DNA of 64,000 bases from Plasmopara viticola (taxonomy: Eukaryota; Oomycota; Peronosporomycetes; Peronosporales; Peronosporaceae), in contig MBPM02000096.1 in NCBI GenBank assembly GCA_001695595.3, positions 124,001 through 188,000 on the forward strand, read 5' to 3'. The notes below the pieces were generated by a model. That model was not told where the DNA came from. It made no database searches and was given only the letters and a program-made list of their open reading frames with translations. The first letter of the stretch is position 1, and each line of letters starts with the position of its first letter. Positions 35,611 through 45,596 of this stretch are shown here, in pieces. Position numbers and translations under genes: made by a program.

Positions 35611-35681
35611 GCCACGATGGACGCGTGATAGCTGATTATAAATACCACTTCTTTGGCGTGGGATAAAATCTCACTCTTGTC
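35611..35681 (+). pseudogene. tRNA-Leu pseudogene
   Basis: CACGATGGACGCGTG at the 5' end and GGCGTGGGATAAAATCTCAC at the T-arm remain. About 6 nt are missing in the middle. Confidence 0.55.
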
Positions 35682-36046
35682 ACAACTTTACATCAATCGG
35701 TTTTACTAAAGCATCCAAATTTCACCGTTGCTCACTACTTGTTCACAATGATGGTGTCTACAGCCCAAGCATACTCTCAATCGTCGCCTCGACTTGATTT
35801 TGCCATGTTAGATGTGAATATTTGAAAAACAAAAACAAATATACCTCGTAACCTAAGAGTTATCGTCATGGGACCTTATTGTACAAGTATGGATGAAGCT
35901 AACCGCGCAAGTCGGTGATGTTTTTTGTTATGTAGTATATATTTATATCAGTATCCAATAAGAACCCCAAAAGATCGATCTTTTTGTTGGTGCTTGTCTG
36001 TATATGATCTAATCGATAGTGTCCTGATGCGGAGAACGCGATGGCC

Positions 36047-36571
36047 TTGCAACACCGACTACGCCTCCTGCCACTTTGAGCAAGCCTTCAATCCTTGTTA
36101 AAATGTACAAAAAAGGTTACTGGCTGTTATGCAGCTCAAAAATCACGAAGAAGTGGTAATCCGTCAGGATGGAGCATTCACCTGCCTCAACTTCGCTGTA
36201 ACCTCTTCGACAGCAATGGTGCAGGATACCTCGCATTCGCTCGACAGGTGCTTCCCATGCCCAAAGTCGTTCTTGCCCGTGATGTTAACCTCGTCGGGGT
36301 GTACAAGAAGAACATGCGAGGTCACTGCTTTGCTATGCAGGTCAACGTTAAAGGTGAGGATATTTTTCGCGAACATAGCATCAATATTGGTCTCGGTGAG
36401 AACTTATGGTCTCGTACCATTAGTTTTATCCGACCGATCAAAGTGTTTGTCACATCTAACGACTAGAAGTCCACCTCACATTAACCTATAGCAACGTAGT
36501 AATATTGTATGTTATTATTCGACGTAGGCATAGAGAAGTCTAAGTCGTAATCAGTAACATAGACTACTTGA
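36047..36571 (+). mobile_element. 3' remnant of the tRNA-targeting LINE family (LINE-0)
   Basis: The last ~290 bp match the 3' end of the complete LINEs, including GACGTAGGCATAGAGAAGT and the exact end AGACTACTTGA. As in those copies it is followed by ACTCGGCCATCGTGTC (36572-36587), the reversed first 16 nt of tRNA-Leu. On the left it abuts 12 nt of a plus-strand tRNA pseudogene (36035-36046), so the left junction is rearranged. It contains an open frame of 123 codons at 36095-36466 ending RPIKVFVTSND; the same ending (RPIKVLVTPND) persists in broken form in the 3' region of the other copies. Confidence 0.75.
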
Positions 36572-36742
36572 ACTCGGCCATCGTGTCCTCGGCATGAAGG
36601 AATTATCTATAAAGACAAATACAGAGAAACACCGGCAAAACAAAACCAATTCGATGGTGTAGTCATTGCGAGATAAAACAAGTTAATGTGGTCAGGATGT
36701 GACATTTGTATGTTTTAGTAAAAATGATTGTCAAGTAGTTGT

Positions 36743-36819
36743 GACACGAGTGGGATTCGAACCCACGCCCGAAGACTGGTGCCTAAAACCAGCGCCTTAG
36801 ACCACTCGGCCATCGTGTC
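36743..36819 (-). tRNA. tRNA-Leu(UAG), copy 1
   Basis: 77 nt, consensus sequence. Acceptor GACACGA pairs with TCGTGTC. The anticodon stem CTGGT/ACCAG encloses TTTAGGC with anticodon UAG (codon CUA). The T-arm is GTGGG-TTCGAAT-CCCAC. The A box TGGCCGAGTGG and B box GGTTCGAATCC match pol III consensus. The variable region is only 9 nt with a UUCG loop, short for a leucine tRNA. No intron. A T5 run about 18 nt downstream can terminate pol III. A 26-nt copy of its own 5' end lies directly upstream at 36824-36849. Confidence 0.95.
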
Positions 36820-37002
36820 ATCGGCCTTAGACCACTCGGCCATCGTGTCCTGGGCATGATTAGAATTATTTATTAAAACAAATACGGAGAAACACCGGCA
36901 AAATAAAATCAATTCAATGGAGTACTCATTGCGCGATAAAACAAGTTAATGTGGTCAGGTGACATTTGTATGTTTTAGTAGAAATGATTGTCGAGTAGTT
37001 GT

Positions 37003-37079
37003 GACACGAGTGGGATTCGAACCCACGCCCGAAGACTGGTGCCTAAAACCAGCGCCTTAGACCACTCGGCCATCGTGTC
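37003..37079 (-). tRNA. tRNA-Leu(UAG), copy 2
   Basis: Consensus sequence. The 3' flank has only T3 where most copies have T4, so termination may be weaker. A 26-nt 5' fragment is at 37084-37109 with one G-to-A change. Confidence 0.94.
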
Positions 37080-37263
37080 ATCGGCCTTAGACCACTCGGT
37101 CATCGTGTCCTCGGCATGATGAGAATTATTTGTTAAAACAAATACGGAGAAACACCGGCAAATAAAATCAATTTAATGGAGTACACATTGCGAGATAAAA
37201 CAAGTTAATGTGGTCAGGTAGTGACATTTGTATATTTTGTTAAAATGATCGACGGTGTGTTGT

Positions 37264-37331
37264 GACACGAGTGGGATTCGAACCCACGCCCGAAGACTGG
37301 TGCCTAAAACCAGCGACTCGGCCATCGTGTC
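37264..37331 (-). pseudogene. tRNA-Leu copy 3, D-arm deletion
   Basis: 68 nt. Nine nucleotides of the D-loop and D-stem are deleted, which breaks the A box. Otherwise it is identical to the consensus. Not expected to make tRNA. Confidence 0.9.
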
Positions 37332-37484
37332 CTCGGCATGATTAGAATTATTTATTAAAACAAATACGGAGAAACACCGGCAAAATAAAATCATCTCAAT
37401 GGAGTACTCATTGCGCGATAAAACAAGTTAATGTGGTCAGGTGACATTTGTATGTTTTAGTAGAAATGATTGTCGAGTAGTTGT

Positions 37485-37561
37485 GACACGAGTGGGATTC
37501 GAACCCACGCCCGAAGACTGGTGCCTAAAACCAGCGCCTTAGACCACTCGGCCATCGTGTC
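37485..37561 (-). tRNA. tRNA-Leu(UAG), copy 4
   Basis: Consensus sequence. T3 only in the near 3' flank. A 5' fragment follows at 37566-37591 with two changes. Confidence 0.94.
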
Positions 37562-37745
37562 ATCGGCCTTAGACCACTTGGTCATCGTGTCCTCGGCATG
37601 ATGAGAATTATTTATTTAAACAAATACGGAGAAACACCGGCAAATAAAATCAATTTAATGGAGTACTCATTGCGAGATAAAACAAGTTAATGTGGTCAGG
37701 TAGTGACATTTGTATATTTTGGTAAAATGATAGACGGTGTGTTGT

Positions 37746-37822
37746 GACACGAGTGGGATTCGAACCCACGCCCGAAGACTGGTGCCTAAAACCAGCGCCT
37801 TAGACCACTCGGCCATCGTGTC
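37746..37822 (-). tRNA. tRNA-Leu(UAG), copy 5
   Basis: Consensus sequence, T4 downstream, no extra 5' fragment. Confidence 0.95.
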
Positions 37823-37978
37823 CTCGGCATGATGTGAATTATTTATTAGAAAAAATACGGAGAAACACCGGCAAAATAAAATCAATTTAGTGAGGAACTC
37901 ATTGCGAGATAAAACAAGTTAATGTGTTCAGGTAGTGACATTTGTATGTTTTAGTAAAAGTGATTGTCGAGTAGTTGT

Positions 37979-38055
37979 GACACGAGTGGGATTCGAACCC
38001 ACGCCCGAAGACTGGTGCCTAAAACCAGCGCCTTAGACCACTCGGCCATCGTGTC
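37979..38055 (-). tRNA. tRNA-Leu(UAG), copy 6
   Basis: Consensus sequence, T4 downstream. Confidence 0.95.
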
Positions 38056-38208
38056 CTCGGCATGATTAGAATTATTTATTAAAACAAATACGGAGAAACA
38101 CCGGCAAAATAAAATCAATTTAATGGAGTACTCATTGCGCGATAAAACAAGTTAATGTGGTCAGGTGACATTTGTATGTTTAAGTAGAAATGATTGTCGA
38201 GTAGTTGT

Positions 38209-38285
38209 GACACGAGTGGGATTCGAACCCACGCCCGAAGACTGGTGCCTAAAACCAGCGCCTTAGACCACTCGGCCATCGTGTC
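38209..38285 (-). tRNA. tRNA-Leu(UAG), copy 7
   Basis: Consensus sequence, T3 only downstream. A 5' fragment is at 38290-38315. Confidence 0.94.
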
Positions 38286-38469
38286 ATCGGCCTTAGACCA
38301 CTCGGTCATCGTGTCCTCGGCATGATGAGAATTATTTATTAAAACAAATACGGAGAAACACCGGCAAATAAAATCAATTTAATGGAGTACACATTGCGAG
38401 ATAAAACAAGTTAATGTGGTCAGGTAGTGACATTTGTATATTTTGGTAAAATGATAGACGGTGTGTTGT

Positions 38470-38546
38470 GACACGAGTGGGATTCGAACCCACGCCCGAA
38501 GACTGGTGCCTAAAATCGGCGCCTTAGACCACTCGGCCATCGTGTC
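38470..38546 (-). tRNA. tRNA-Leu copy 8, anticodon stem mutated
   Basis: The anticodon stem reads CCGAT against ACCAG, leaving two mismatches in five pairs. The anticodon is still UAG. Probably non-functional. Confidence 0.75.
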
Positions 38547-38702
38547 CTCGGCATTATGTGAATTATTTATTAGAAAAAATACGGAGAAACACCGGCAAAA
38601 TAAAATCAATTTAGTGAGGAACTCATTGCGAGATAAAACAAGTTAATGTGTTCAATTAGTGACATTTGTATGTTTTAGTAAAAGTGATTGTCGAGTAGTT
38701 GT

Positions 38703-38779
38703 GACACGAGTGGGATTCGAACCCACGCCCGAAGACTGGTGCCTAAAACCAGCGCCTTAGACCACTCGGCCATCGTGTC
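38703..38779 (-). tRNA. tRNA-Leu(UAG), copy 9, at the LINE-1 5' junction
   Basis: Consensus sequence with its 5' end touching the first base of LINE-1. The gene is intact, but its natural upstream flank is replaced by LINE sequence in antisense orientation. Its internal promoter should still work. Confidence 0.95.
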
Positions 38780-38870
38780 CACTTCTCAATTTGCCTCGTC
38801 GTGCTCAAGTCGACCAAGTCAAGTTTCGAAGTATCCAGTTTTTCAAGCACCCAAGCAAGCCTTTCCACCA

Positions 38871-41459
38871 ATGGACACCGAAGCCAGTTGCCCTTTCTTA
38901 GAGTCAGCGCAAGCTGATTGTGAGATGGGTGAGCTGATTCTACGCCCATCCTCCCCCGCACGTACCCACGATCCATCGCCTATAGAAGGTTCCGCAACCC
39001 TACCAAGCGACAGTTCAGCTGGGTCCGTACCCAACAACCCAGATGCCGGTGGGATTCACGGTTCCATCGAAGCTTCGTGTTTATGCACGAACCAGGGTAG
39101 TAACGCTGGTTCTGTGTCGCAAGCCTCGCACGAAACAAGTGATGGCATGATCGTGCAGCTGCGGGTCACGCCTGCGCACAAGCCACCTGCTTCGCAGGAT
39201 TTTGTGGAAGATGTACAGCCCAACAGCGACACACGCCAATATACGCCACCAACTAACGCCAGTGCTCTCCCGCAAACCGCAGCAACTCGCACGCGTTCGA
39301 CTGCGAGCGAACCAACGCGCATGCCAACGCTTCGTGCCCTGCTTCAACGTTCTACGGAGATCCGCCGCGACAACGTTGAGGCACCCGCCCCGCCGCGTGT
39401 CGAGATGCCCCGCCCCAAGGCGATGGACATCGAAACCATTGATGCTCTTTATGAAGCCGGAGGCGATTGGAGCCAACTCGCCGCCTCGATTGACCGAGCT
39501 CGTCCATACGCGCTGCCTCGTGCACGCTATGTAATGGTCATCGAGACTGGACACGCCTTCCAGCGCACTGCACCAAGCAAAATCCTCGCGTCGTTGCTCA
39601 AGGACCAGGGCAACCCTGTCGTACAACAGCAAATCGACCAGCAGCAACTAGGTCAGCTGACCAAAGCTCCCGGCGGCAACATCCGCGTCAAGGTGAAGAC
39701 GAAAGAAGCCTGCCAGAGTCTTGCTGGCCAGGAAGTCAAGATCCTCGGAGGCAGGTACCGATTCGGCGGGTTTGACATCCTTGCCGACCGCTTCTTTATT
39801 GATGTGTCAAGTGTCGACAGTGACTTCGATGCTGACCTCATGTTGAAACGCTTCTTCGAGCTCGGTACGCAGCCGATCTACGGCACTTTCCGCGATGTAA
39901 ATCTGGACGCGGTGATCACCACCGCCACTTGGCGTGTGTACTTCCGCTCTAGCCATTGCCCTCCGGAGCTCGTGATAAGTGGTACTGTGTGCGACCTGCT
40001 CGTTTTTGCTGGACGCATTTACCCAGTACACACAAAGAACGCTCCGTTTCCAACCCAACGCATGTCGTTCGGTCAGCGCTCAATCCACGCGCTCGACTTA
40101 GCTAGAGACGGTGGTCCATCCTCCGACACTAGCCAAAGGCGGCCAGATAAATGCCCGTCGCAGCCATCTTATGCTGCCGTGGTACGTCGTGGCGTGCAGG
40201 AAACGTCGCTCCAACGATCGATCCGTGAAGACTCTGCCGCGACCACTGCTATCGTTGCAGCACCGACTGATACCTTAGAGCCTAGTGAGCTGTCCCTAAG
40301 CACTGCAGGCTCCCAAGTCGTGTCGCCACCAAGCAGCCCGACATCGTCTCCGTTGCTCTTGCTCCCACCACCACCGACTGCCCAATCTGAGTTGGTGCCC
40401 AGGGTCGGTGGCAAACGCAAAGGCAAACGTTCTCGTGCTGATGAAGACTTTGCCAATATGCTGATGAAATCTCGTCCGAAACCTCTCACCGGCGTCACGA
40501 CAAGCAACTATTTCGACGTGCTCAGCAATGTCGAGGTCGAGTTTGACTGCTGCCGAGCAACGCTCGATGAGGTCGAGATCCCACGGTTTCAAATTGTGCC
40601 ACGCAAGGTGCAGACGCCGCGCAACCTGACTGACAGCAAAGAAGCCAGTCACTTTCTGACCAAACACCACACCAGAGTGGTGAAAACCAAAGAGCCTACT
40701 CCAATCCAAGAGATTGTCAGCGAGATGGAGGCTACTGAACAGACAGCCGATCTCCAGCTGCTTCCGGATCGCTTGGCCGCCGCCGACACCATGGTGAGTG
40801 GCCTTCGCAAGTCGCTTCGCACGACGAACAACCCCGACACGCTGACGTTCATGGGGTCCGTTAAAGCTCCAATGGCGTTTAACACCGCGCTCTTGCGTGA
40901 GATGCGTGAGCTGAGCCCCAGCGTCACCGAGCTAGCCCAGCTTCACATGATCAATCGCATCTTAAGCGCGACCGACAACACCGAAACGAATACGTTCGCT
41001 CGCAAGTGGGCCAAGTATCTCGGCACCAAGGTGCCTAAGACGCGTGACGGTGTATTCCGATGCGTTGCCCAGTGGTGGAACAACCCGGACACACCAACTA
41101 TTGTGCGTGCGACTAGGGCGCTGTCCCTCTTTGAGTTGATGTTGATGTGCACAGCGCCCCAGATCTTTGAAAAGGACTACTGGCTCCAGCGTCTGACCGG
41201 GTGGTCGGTGCCTTGGATACCAGCGCACAACCGACGTCTTCTTCACCCCAATATGTTGTTGGTCCTGCTTCGCTCCGAGATCGGCACACACTGCTTCAAG
41301 ATTTGGGAAGCAGTCCAGTGGCAAGGGGATATACTCGAAGACCTCGAGTACCTTCGTGACTGCGGCCATTACTTCCCAGAGAACGCGGATGTGCTCCAGC
41401 TCCAGCAAGTCGACGGTCAGTCTGTGCTTGTGACTGGACCGCTCGCCTTAAGGTGCTAA
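38871..41459 (+). CDS. LINE-1 ORF1 protein
   Basis: 862 residues from ATG at 38871 (MDTEASCPFLES), chosen because the same ATG is present in all three copies, whereas the longer open frame reaches back into the antisense tRNA. The N-terminal ~170 residues are Ser/Thr/Pro-rich. A folded region at about 170-400 (RPYALPRARYVMVIETGHAF..., IRVKVKTKEACQSL) resembles the RNA-binding ORF1 domains of plant and oomycete LINEs. A Ser/Pro-rich linker with KRKGKRSRAD follows. The C-terminal ~300 residues are helical and unrecognised. No zinc knuckle was seen. The expected role is RNP formation with the element RNA. The frame is intact. Confidence 0.85.
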   Translation: MDTEASCPFLESAQADCEMGELILRPSSPARTHDPSPIEGSATLPSDSSAGSVPNNPDAGGIHGSIEASCLCTNQGSNAGSVSQASHETSDGMIVQLRVTPAHKPPASQDFVEDVQPNSDTRQYTPPTNASALPQTAATRTRSTASEPTRMPTLRALLQRSTEIRRDNVEAPAPPRVEMPRPKAMDIETIDALYEAGGDWSQLAASIDRARPYALPRARYVMVIETGHAFQRTAPSKILASLLKDQGNPVVQQQIDQQQLGQLTKAPGGNIRVKVKTKEACQSLAGQEVKILGGRYRFGGFDILADRFFIDVSSVDSDFDADLMLKRFFELGTQPIYGTFRDVNLDAVITTATWRVYFRSSHCPPELVISGTVCDLLVFAGRIYPVHTKNAPFPTQRMSFGQRSIHALDLARDGGPSSDTSQRRPDKCPSQPSYAAVVRRGVQETSLQRSIREDSAATTAIVAAPTDTLEPSELSLSTAGSQVVSPPSSPTSSPLLLLPPPPTAQSELVPRVGGKRKGKRSRADEDFANMLMKSRPKPLTGVTTSNYFDVLSNVEVEFDCCRATLDEVEIPRFQIVPRKVQTPRNLTDSKEASHFLTKHHTRVVKTKEPTPIQEIVSEMEATEQTADLQLLPDRLAAADTMVSGLRKSLRTTNNPDTLTFMGSVKAPMAFNTALLREMRELSPSVTELAQLHMINRILSATDNTETNTFARKWAKYLGTKVPKTRDGVFRCVAQWWNNPDTPTIVRATRALSLFELMLMCTAPQIFEKDYWLQRLTGWSVPWIPAHNRRLLHPNMLLVLLRSEIGTHCFKIWEAVQWQGDILEDLEYLRDCGHYFPENADVLQLQQVDGQSVLVTGPLALRC

Positions 41460-41460
41460 G

Positions 41461-44400
41461 GTGGTCCCACGCGTGGACGCACCCGAGGTCTCTGGCAAGA
41501 AGTCAGCTTGCTGACCGTTAATACCAACGGGATCAAGAAAAACGGGCACCTACTAATAGAGAATTTGCTCGAGAAGCACAGCCTCTCTTGCATCCAGGAG
41601 ACCAAATTCCGCGATTGCCACCATCTTGACACCTTCAAATTTAACCTTCAGGCCCGTTTCAGGCACAAGCTATTCGTCAGCGACCCTGGTGCAGTCAGTG
41701 CCACACAGACAACACACCGATCTGGCGGAGTGCTCACTGTGCTTCGCTACGACTTTCCAGGCTTCGATGCGGCCAAAGAGCTTGCGAGCTGACTGTTCCG
41801 GGACGCTATCTAGTTGTTCGATTGGTGGTCGTCAGTGCACCTGTGTACATCCACAATGTGTACTCGCCGGTGGACGACCACGAAAAAGCTGTGTTCTTCA
41901 ACCATCTTCCAGTGGACCGCTTTGAGGACAATGCAACGCACATAGTACTCGGCGATTTGAACACGCCGCTGAACCCCAGCCTCGACTCATCCCAGCCACG
42001 CTTGCTTGCTCGCCCGGGCCGCAGCGCTTGTATGAGCTGGCTGAGCCAGCTAGGTGTCGTAGATGCCTGGCGGATCCACCACCAAGACGAGCGCATATAC
42101 ACTGGCCTCCAGCCGAGGCAGAACCGACTTGATTATGCTATGTTGTCGGAAGACTTCTGCAACGCGTTGTACGGCGACTCTAAGTACTTTGAGCCCAAAG
42201 GTGCTGGTGACCACCTGGCGCACACAGTAACCTTGCGCTCGGTGTCTCAACTCCACGGATATGGCTACTGGCGCTTTCCGGAGTATCTTTTGAGTACTCC
42301 GATGTTGTCGATGCCATCTGTGGTGAAGCCCGACAGGTGCTCGAGAATCTCCAGGCTGCATCGAACCCAGGCAAAGTCTGGGAGCAGTGGAAGAAATTTA
42401 TGCGGCGCCAGATACAGGCCCTCCAACGTAAGCTACGCAGCCAAAACGACGTCGCCATTACAGCTGCAAAAATCACGCTAGACCAAGCAGCAATGCGGTA
42501 CCATAACAAGCGAGACGCAACCTCCCAAGAGGCCTTTCGTGCTGCACTAGAAACATACCGCGACTGCGTGACCCGGTCTCGCTGCTACAACCAAGACTCG
42601 GCCTTTGACTTTCAAGTTCAGAAGGCCGAGACGTCTTCCACGTACTTCTTCCGTCCGATCGACCCATCACTCCGACGGGTCAGCATTGAACAAGTTCGGA
42701 CTCCAGCGGCGACATCTCGCAAAACCCAGCGGACATCTCAGCATGCTTTCGGGCCCACTGGGGTTGTATCATGGGCGATGCTGCCAATCCTGCCGGACCA
42801 TTACCACCCATCAATCCCAGCAGCCGACGAAAGCTGTTGAACACGATTGACAAGCGTCTAACAACCGATGAACAAGACCGTCTCAACGCCCCGATTTCCG
42901 GAGCCAATCTTGCTGACGCGCTCAAGCATATGAAGACCAACTCCGCGCCTGGCATGGACGGTCTCACAGCTGGCTTCTATCAGGTCGCGCCCGACGTTTT
43001 CGGGGAATGTCTGAGCATAGTGTTCAATTATCAGTTGGCACGAGGTGAGCTCCTCCCTTCCCAGCGCAAGTCGGCTGTGTGCATGCTGCACAAGAAAGGC
43101 TCGCGTGACGACCCCGGAAACTTTCGGCCGATCTCGCTCATTGGCGTTGACGTGAAGGCGTTATCCAAGGTCTTGACCTACCGCCTCCAGCACTGCCTTC
43201 CTGAGCTTATACACACCGACCAGAAGGCGTTCGTCAAGGGTCGGTCTATTCATCATCATGTGCGGTTCATGGCCGATCTGCAAGACCTCACGACCGCACG
43301 CGACGAAGAAGCCTACGCTTTGTTTCTCGACTTCGAGAAGGCGTACGATCGGGTCGACTGGGACTACATGTTTCAAGTGCTCGATCGCATGGGTTGCGGC
43401 GGCGCCTTCACCAACTGGGTGAGGTTGCTTTACACCGCCCCACAAGCACACCTCTTGCTCAACGGTCACATCCAGCCGCCGATTTTCCCCACAAGAGGAG
43501 TCAAGCAAGGCGACCCACTCTCAGCGCTGCTGTTTCTTATGGCTATCGAGCCACTGGGGAACCTGCTCCGACAGCATGAAGAGCATGGTGTTTGCCTCAC
43601 CGAAGACCACACCGCCACCAGCGTCTTTTTTGCTGATGACACAACGTTGCTCTCTGGCTCGGTGTCCGGCATCCAGGCACAGCTTGACCTGGTTCAGCTG
43701 TACTGCGATGGCTCTGGAGCCAAGCTCAACTATGCCAAATGCGTGCTTATGCCTCTAAACCGACGGACAAACCCTCCTTGTTTTCCTGGTGTCAAGTTGC
43801 TCCAGCGTGGCGAGACGGTCAAGTTTCTGGGCATCCTGTTTGGTCAGGATCCTGTTGAAAACGCCATCATAGAGCTCTTGGACAGGCGATTCTACGAATG
43901 TTTTCTCCAATGGTTTCGTCGCGCTCGCACCTTGCGAGGACGCCTGCTGGTTGCGCTAACAATGGTGCTTTCTCGGTTGTGGCACTACACTGTGCATGTG
44001 CCAATCCCGCAGCGGATCGTTAAGCAGTGGCAGTCCACGCTCAACCGCTTTGTACTTGCACGTCGCTACGAACGCAACGCCAAACACGTCCAGCTGATTC
44101 CCAAGGAGTTTCTGTATCAACCTCGCTCCGACGGTGGTCTGTCAGTACCCAGCATCGAAGCCTCACTCAAGCGTCAAAAGCTCAGCGTGCTGCTCCAGTT
44201 CATCGCTGCGTCGACCTCGTCCCAATGTAACTGGACCACACCAGGAGTCGTGCTTCTGTCGCTTGTGCTGCCCACTTGGGGTCCCCGGCGTCCTCTCGAC
44301 TATCTTACGGTTAGCCCCATGCGCCACGGCGCTCTGCTGCGGTGGGATGTGTTGTCACAGTGGTGGCGCCAAGTCTGGCGTCTATGGTATATGACCAAGT

Positions 44401-45596
44401 GGGAAGTCACATGGCGAGACCTCGCCCCCCTCGCTCGCCTCGGCTATGTACTGAACCAACCGATTTGGTTCCACGCCGACGCTGCTTTCCAGTTTGAACT
44501 CGCCGCCCGTGTTAGCAGCTCAAAAGTACAGCGGCGTAGTCTTTGCATGGTTGCCGAGCCCCAGCGCAGCTACCGCCAGCACACCGCAACAACTTTCAAA
44601 CTTCGGTGTCTTGCTGACTTCTTGAACGCTGGCGGTGCATGGCCGGATGCTGATGCGTTTGCGCGCGGACACATTGACTACCGGCTCACGTCAGTCCCTG
44701 TGTACCAGCAGTACCAGTGGCTCCGACGCCTGCATCACGAAGCCACACAAGTCTTCGAGCGACTACGGGATCTATGCGCCAATACACCGCTTCCGCCTCC
44801 AGGCGTGGCCTGGGTGTGTCCCACTGCACCATACGTTGGCGTGCGCGTGGGGGAACGCGTCTGTGTTGCGCCCTTAGTACCACGTTCCCAGTTGCTCCTG
44901 CTTGTGTGGAAGATCCCCACGCCCACGAAGCCACACCCAATCCAGCTGCACGATGAGCACGCCACAACAATCGACATCAAAGTTTTCGTGGAACAGTCCA
45001 AGCGTTTACGTCGGCTGCTGCTTCCTGTATACGAAGATCTGCAATTCCGACTCGCCTTCCGTCTGTTGCCAGTGCGTTCACGATTCTCTTTTCTGCGCGA
45101 GGCGCATCCCGGCATCATCTACTGCGTACGCAGCGGATGCAACGCAGTGGAAACAGAGCGGCACCTGTTCTTTGAGTGCGGTTTACCAGCCGAGCTATGG
45201 CCAGTTCTGTTTCGTGACTGGTCAGCTTTCTTCGTCACCACACCGACATGGCTCGACATCGCCCTTGGTCGCCCACCAGCCCTTACATCCGCTTGGCACG
45301 ACCATGCCGCCGTGGTTCATGATCTGTGGCAGATCACACGTTGCATCACGCTCCACTTGCTGTGGACAGTGCGCAATGACGGATTGTTCCGCCAGCGTGA
45401 GCTTTTGCCTCTGGTGCCTGCGCTTCGGGTCGTGTACACCACACTTAGTGCCCACGTGCGTGCATGCAAACGTAGGGTATACGACGAAGACCAGCAAGCA
45501 TCGCTCCAGTCTGTGCTGACCCGGCTCCGATGCTCTCGCTCGATGGGTGCCTTTATGCGCACCAACGCTCCGCTGTTTGCTGTGCGTTTCCTGTAG
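41461..45596 (+). pseudogene. LINE-1 ORF2 (endonuclease/reverse transcriptase), frameshifted
   Basis: Compared with LINE-2, four single-base deletions break the endonuclease and linker: near 41492, 41783, 42290 and 42702. From 42771 to 45596 the frame is open and includes the whole reverse transcriptase: FRPISLIGVDVKALSK, LFLDFEKAYDRVDW (motif A), GVKQGDPLSALLF (motif B), SVFFADDTTLLS (motif C with FADD near 43629). A C-terminal zf-RVT type finger CVRSGCNAVETERHLFFEC follows. All four deletions lie in short runs or dinucleotides, so sequencing or assembly error is possible. As read, this copy cannot make a full ORF2 protein. Confidence 0.88.

Larger units (their letters stand above)
28961..36046. 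repeat. Ancient decayed tRNA-Leu array in two orientations (interrupted by PUF60/YPEL genes)
   Basis: Units of about 400-450 bp recur at 28.96-30.0 kb and 33.4-36.05 kb. Each carries a degenerate tRNA-Leu followed by a conserved flank (ACATACAAATGTCACC, then a (T/C)ACTTGATCA(A/C)AATG stretch). The flanks are recognisably related to the spacer of the young array (ATACAAATGTCACTACCTGA). Plus-strand pseudogenes are at 29020, 34318, 34728, 35176 and 35611; minus-strand ones are near 29352, 29754, 33423 and 33858. Most changes look like C-to-T and G-to-A transitions. The genes at 30.9-33.4 kb lie between the two blocks. Confidence 0.75.
36572..38779 (-). repeat. Young tRNA-Leu tandem array, segment 1 (9 copies)
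   Basis: Minus-strand tRNA-Leu units repeat every 229-233 bp, or 260 bp when a unit carries an extra 30 bp made of tRNA nucleotides 1-26 plus CGAT. Spacers come in two alternating types, one with TCGAGTAGTTGT next to the tRNA and one with TCGACGGTGTGTTGT. The segment is bounded by LINE-0 on the left and LINE-1 on the right. Confidence 0.95.

Noticed and set aside
36715..38309. Many 60-86 codon minus-strand frames containing EWSKALVLGTSLRAWVRIPLVSQ
   Set aside because: They are the tRNA-Leu gene read as if it were protein-coding; a frequent annotation artefact. The same holds for all such frames to 61352.
38688..38870. Start of LINE-1 ORF1 inside the antisense tRNA
   Set aside because: The upstream extension is not in frame in LINE-2, while the ATG at 38871 is shared by all three copies.
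39081..39647. 188-codon minus-strand frame in LINE ORF1 (repeated at 47403 and 62074)
   Set aside because: Antisense shadow of a G+C-rich coding region; it has no independent motif and is conserved only because the sense ORF is.
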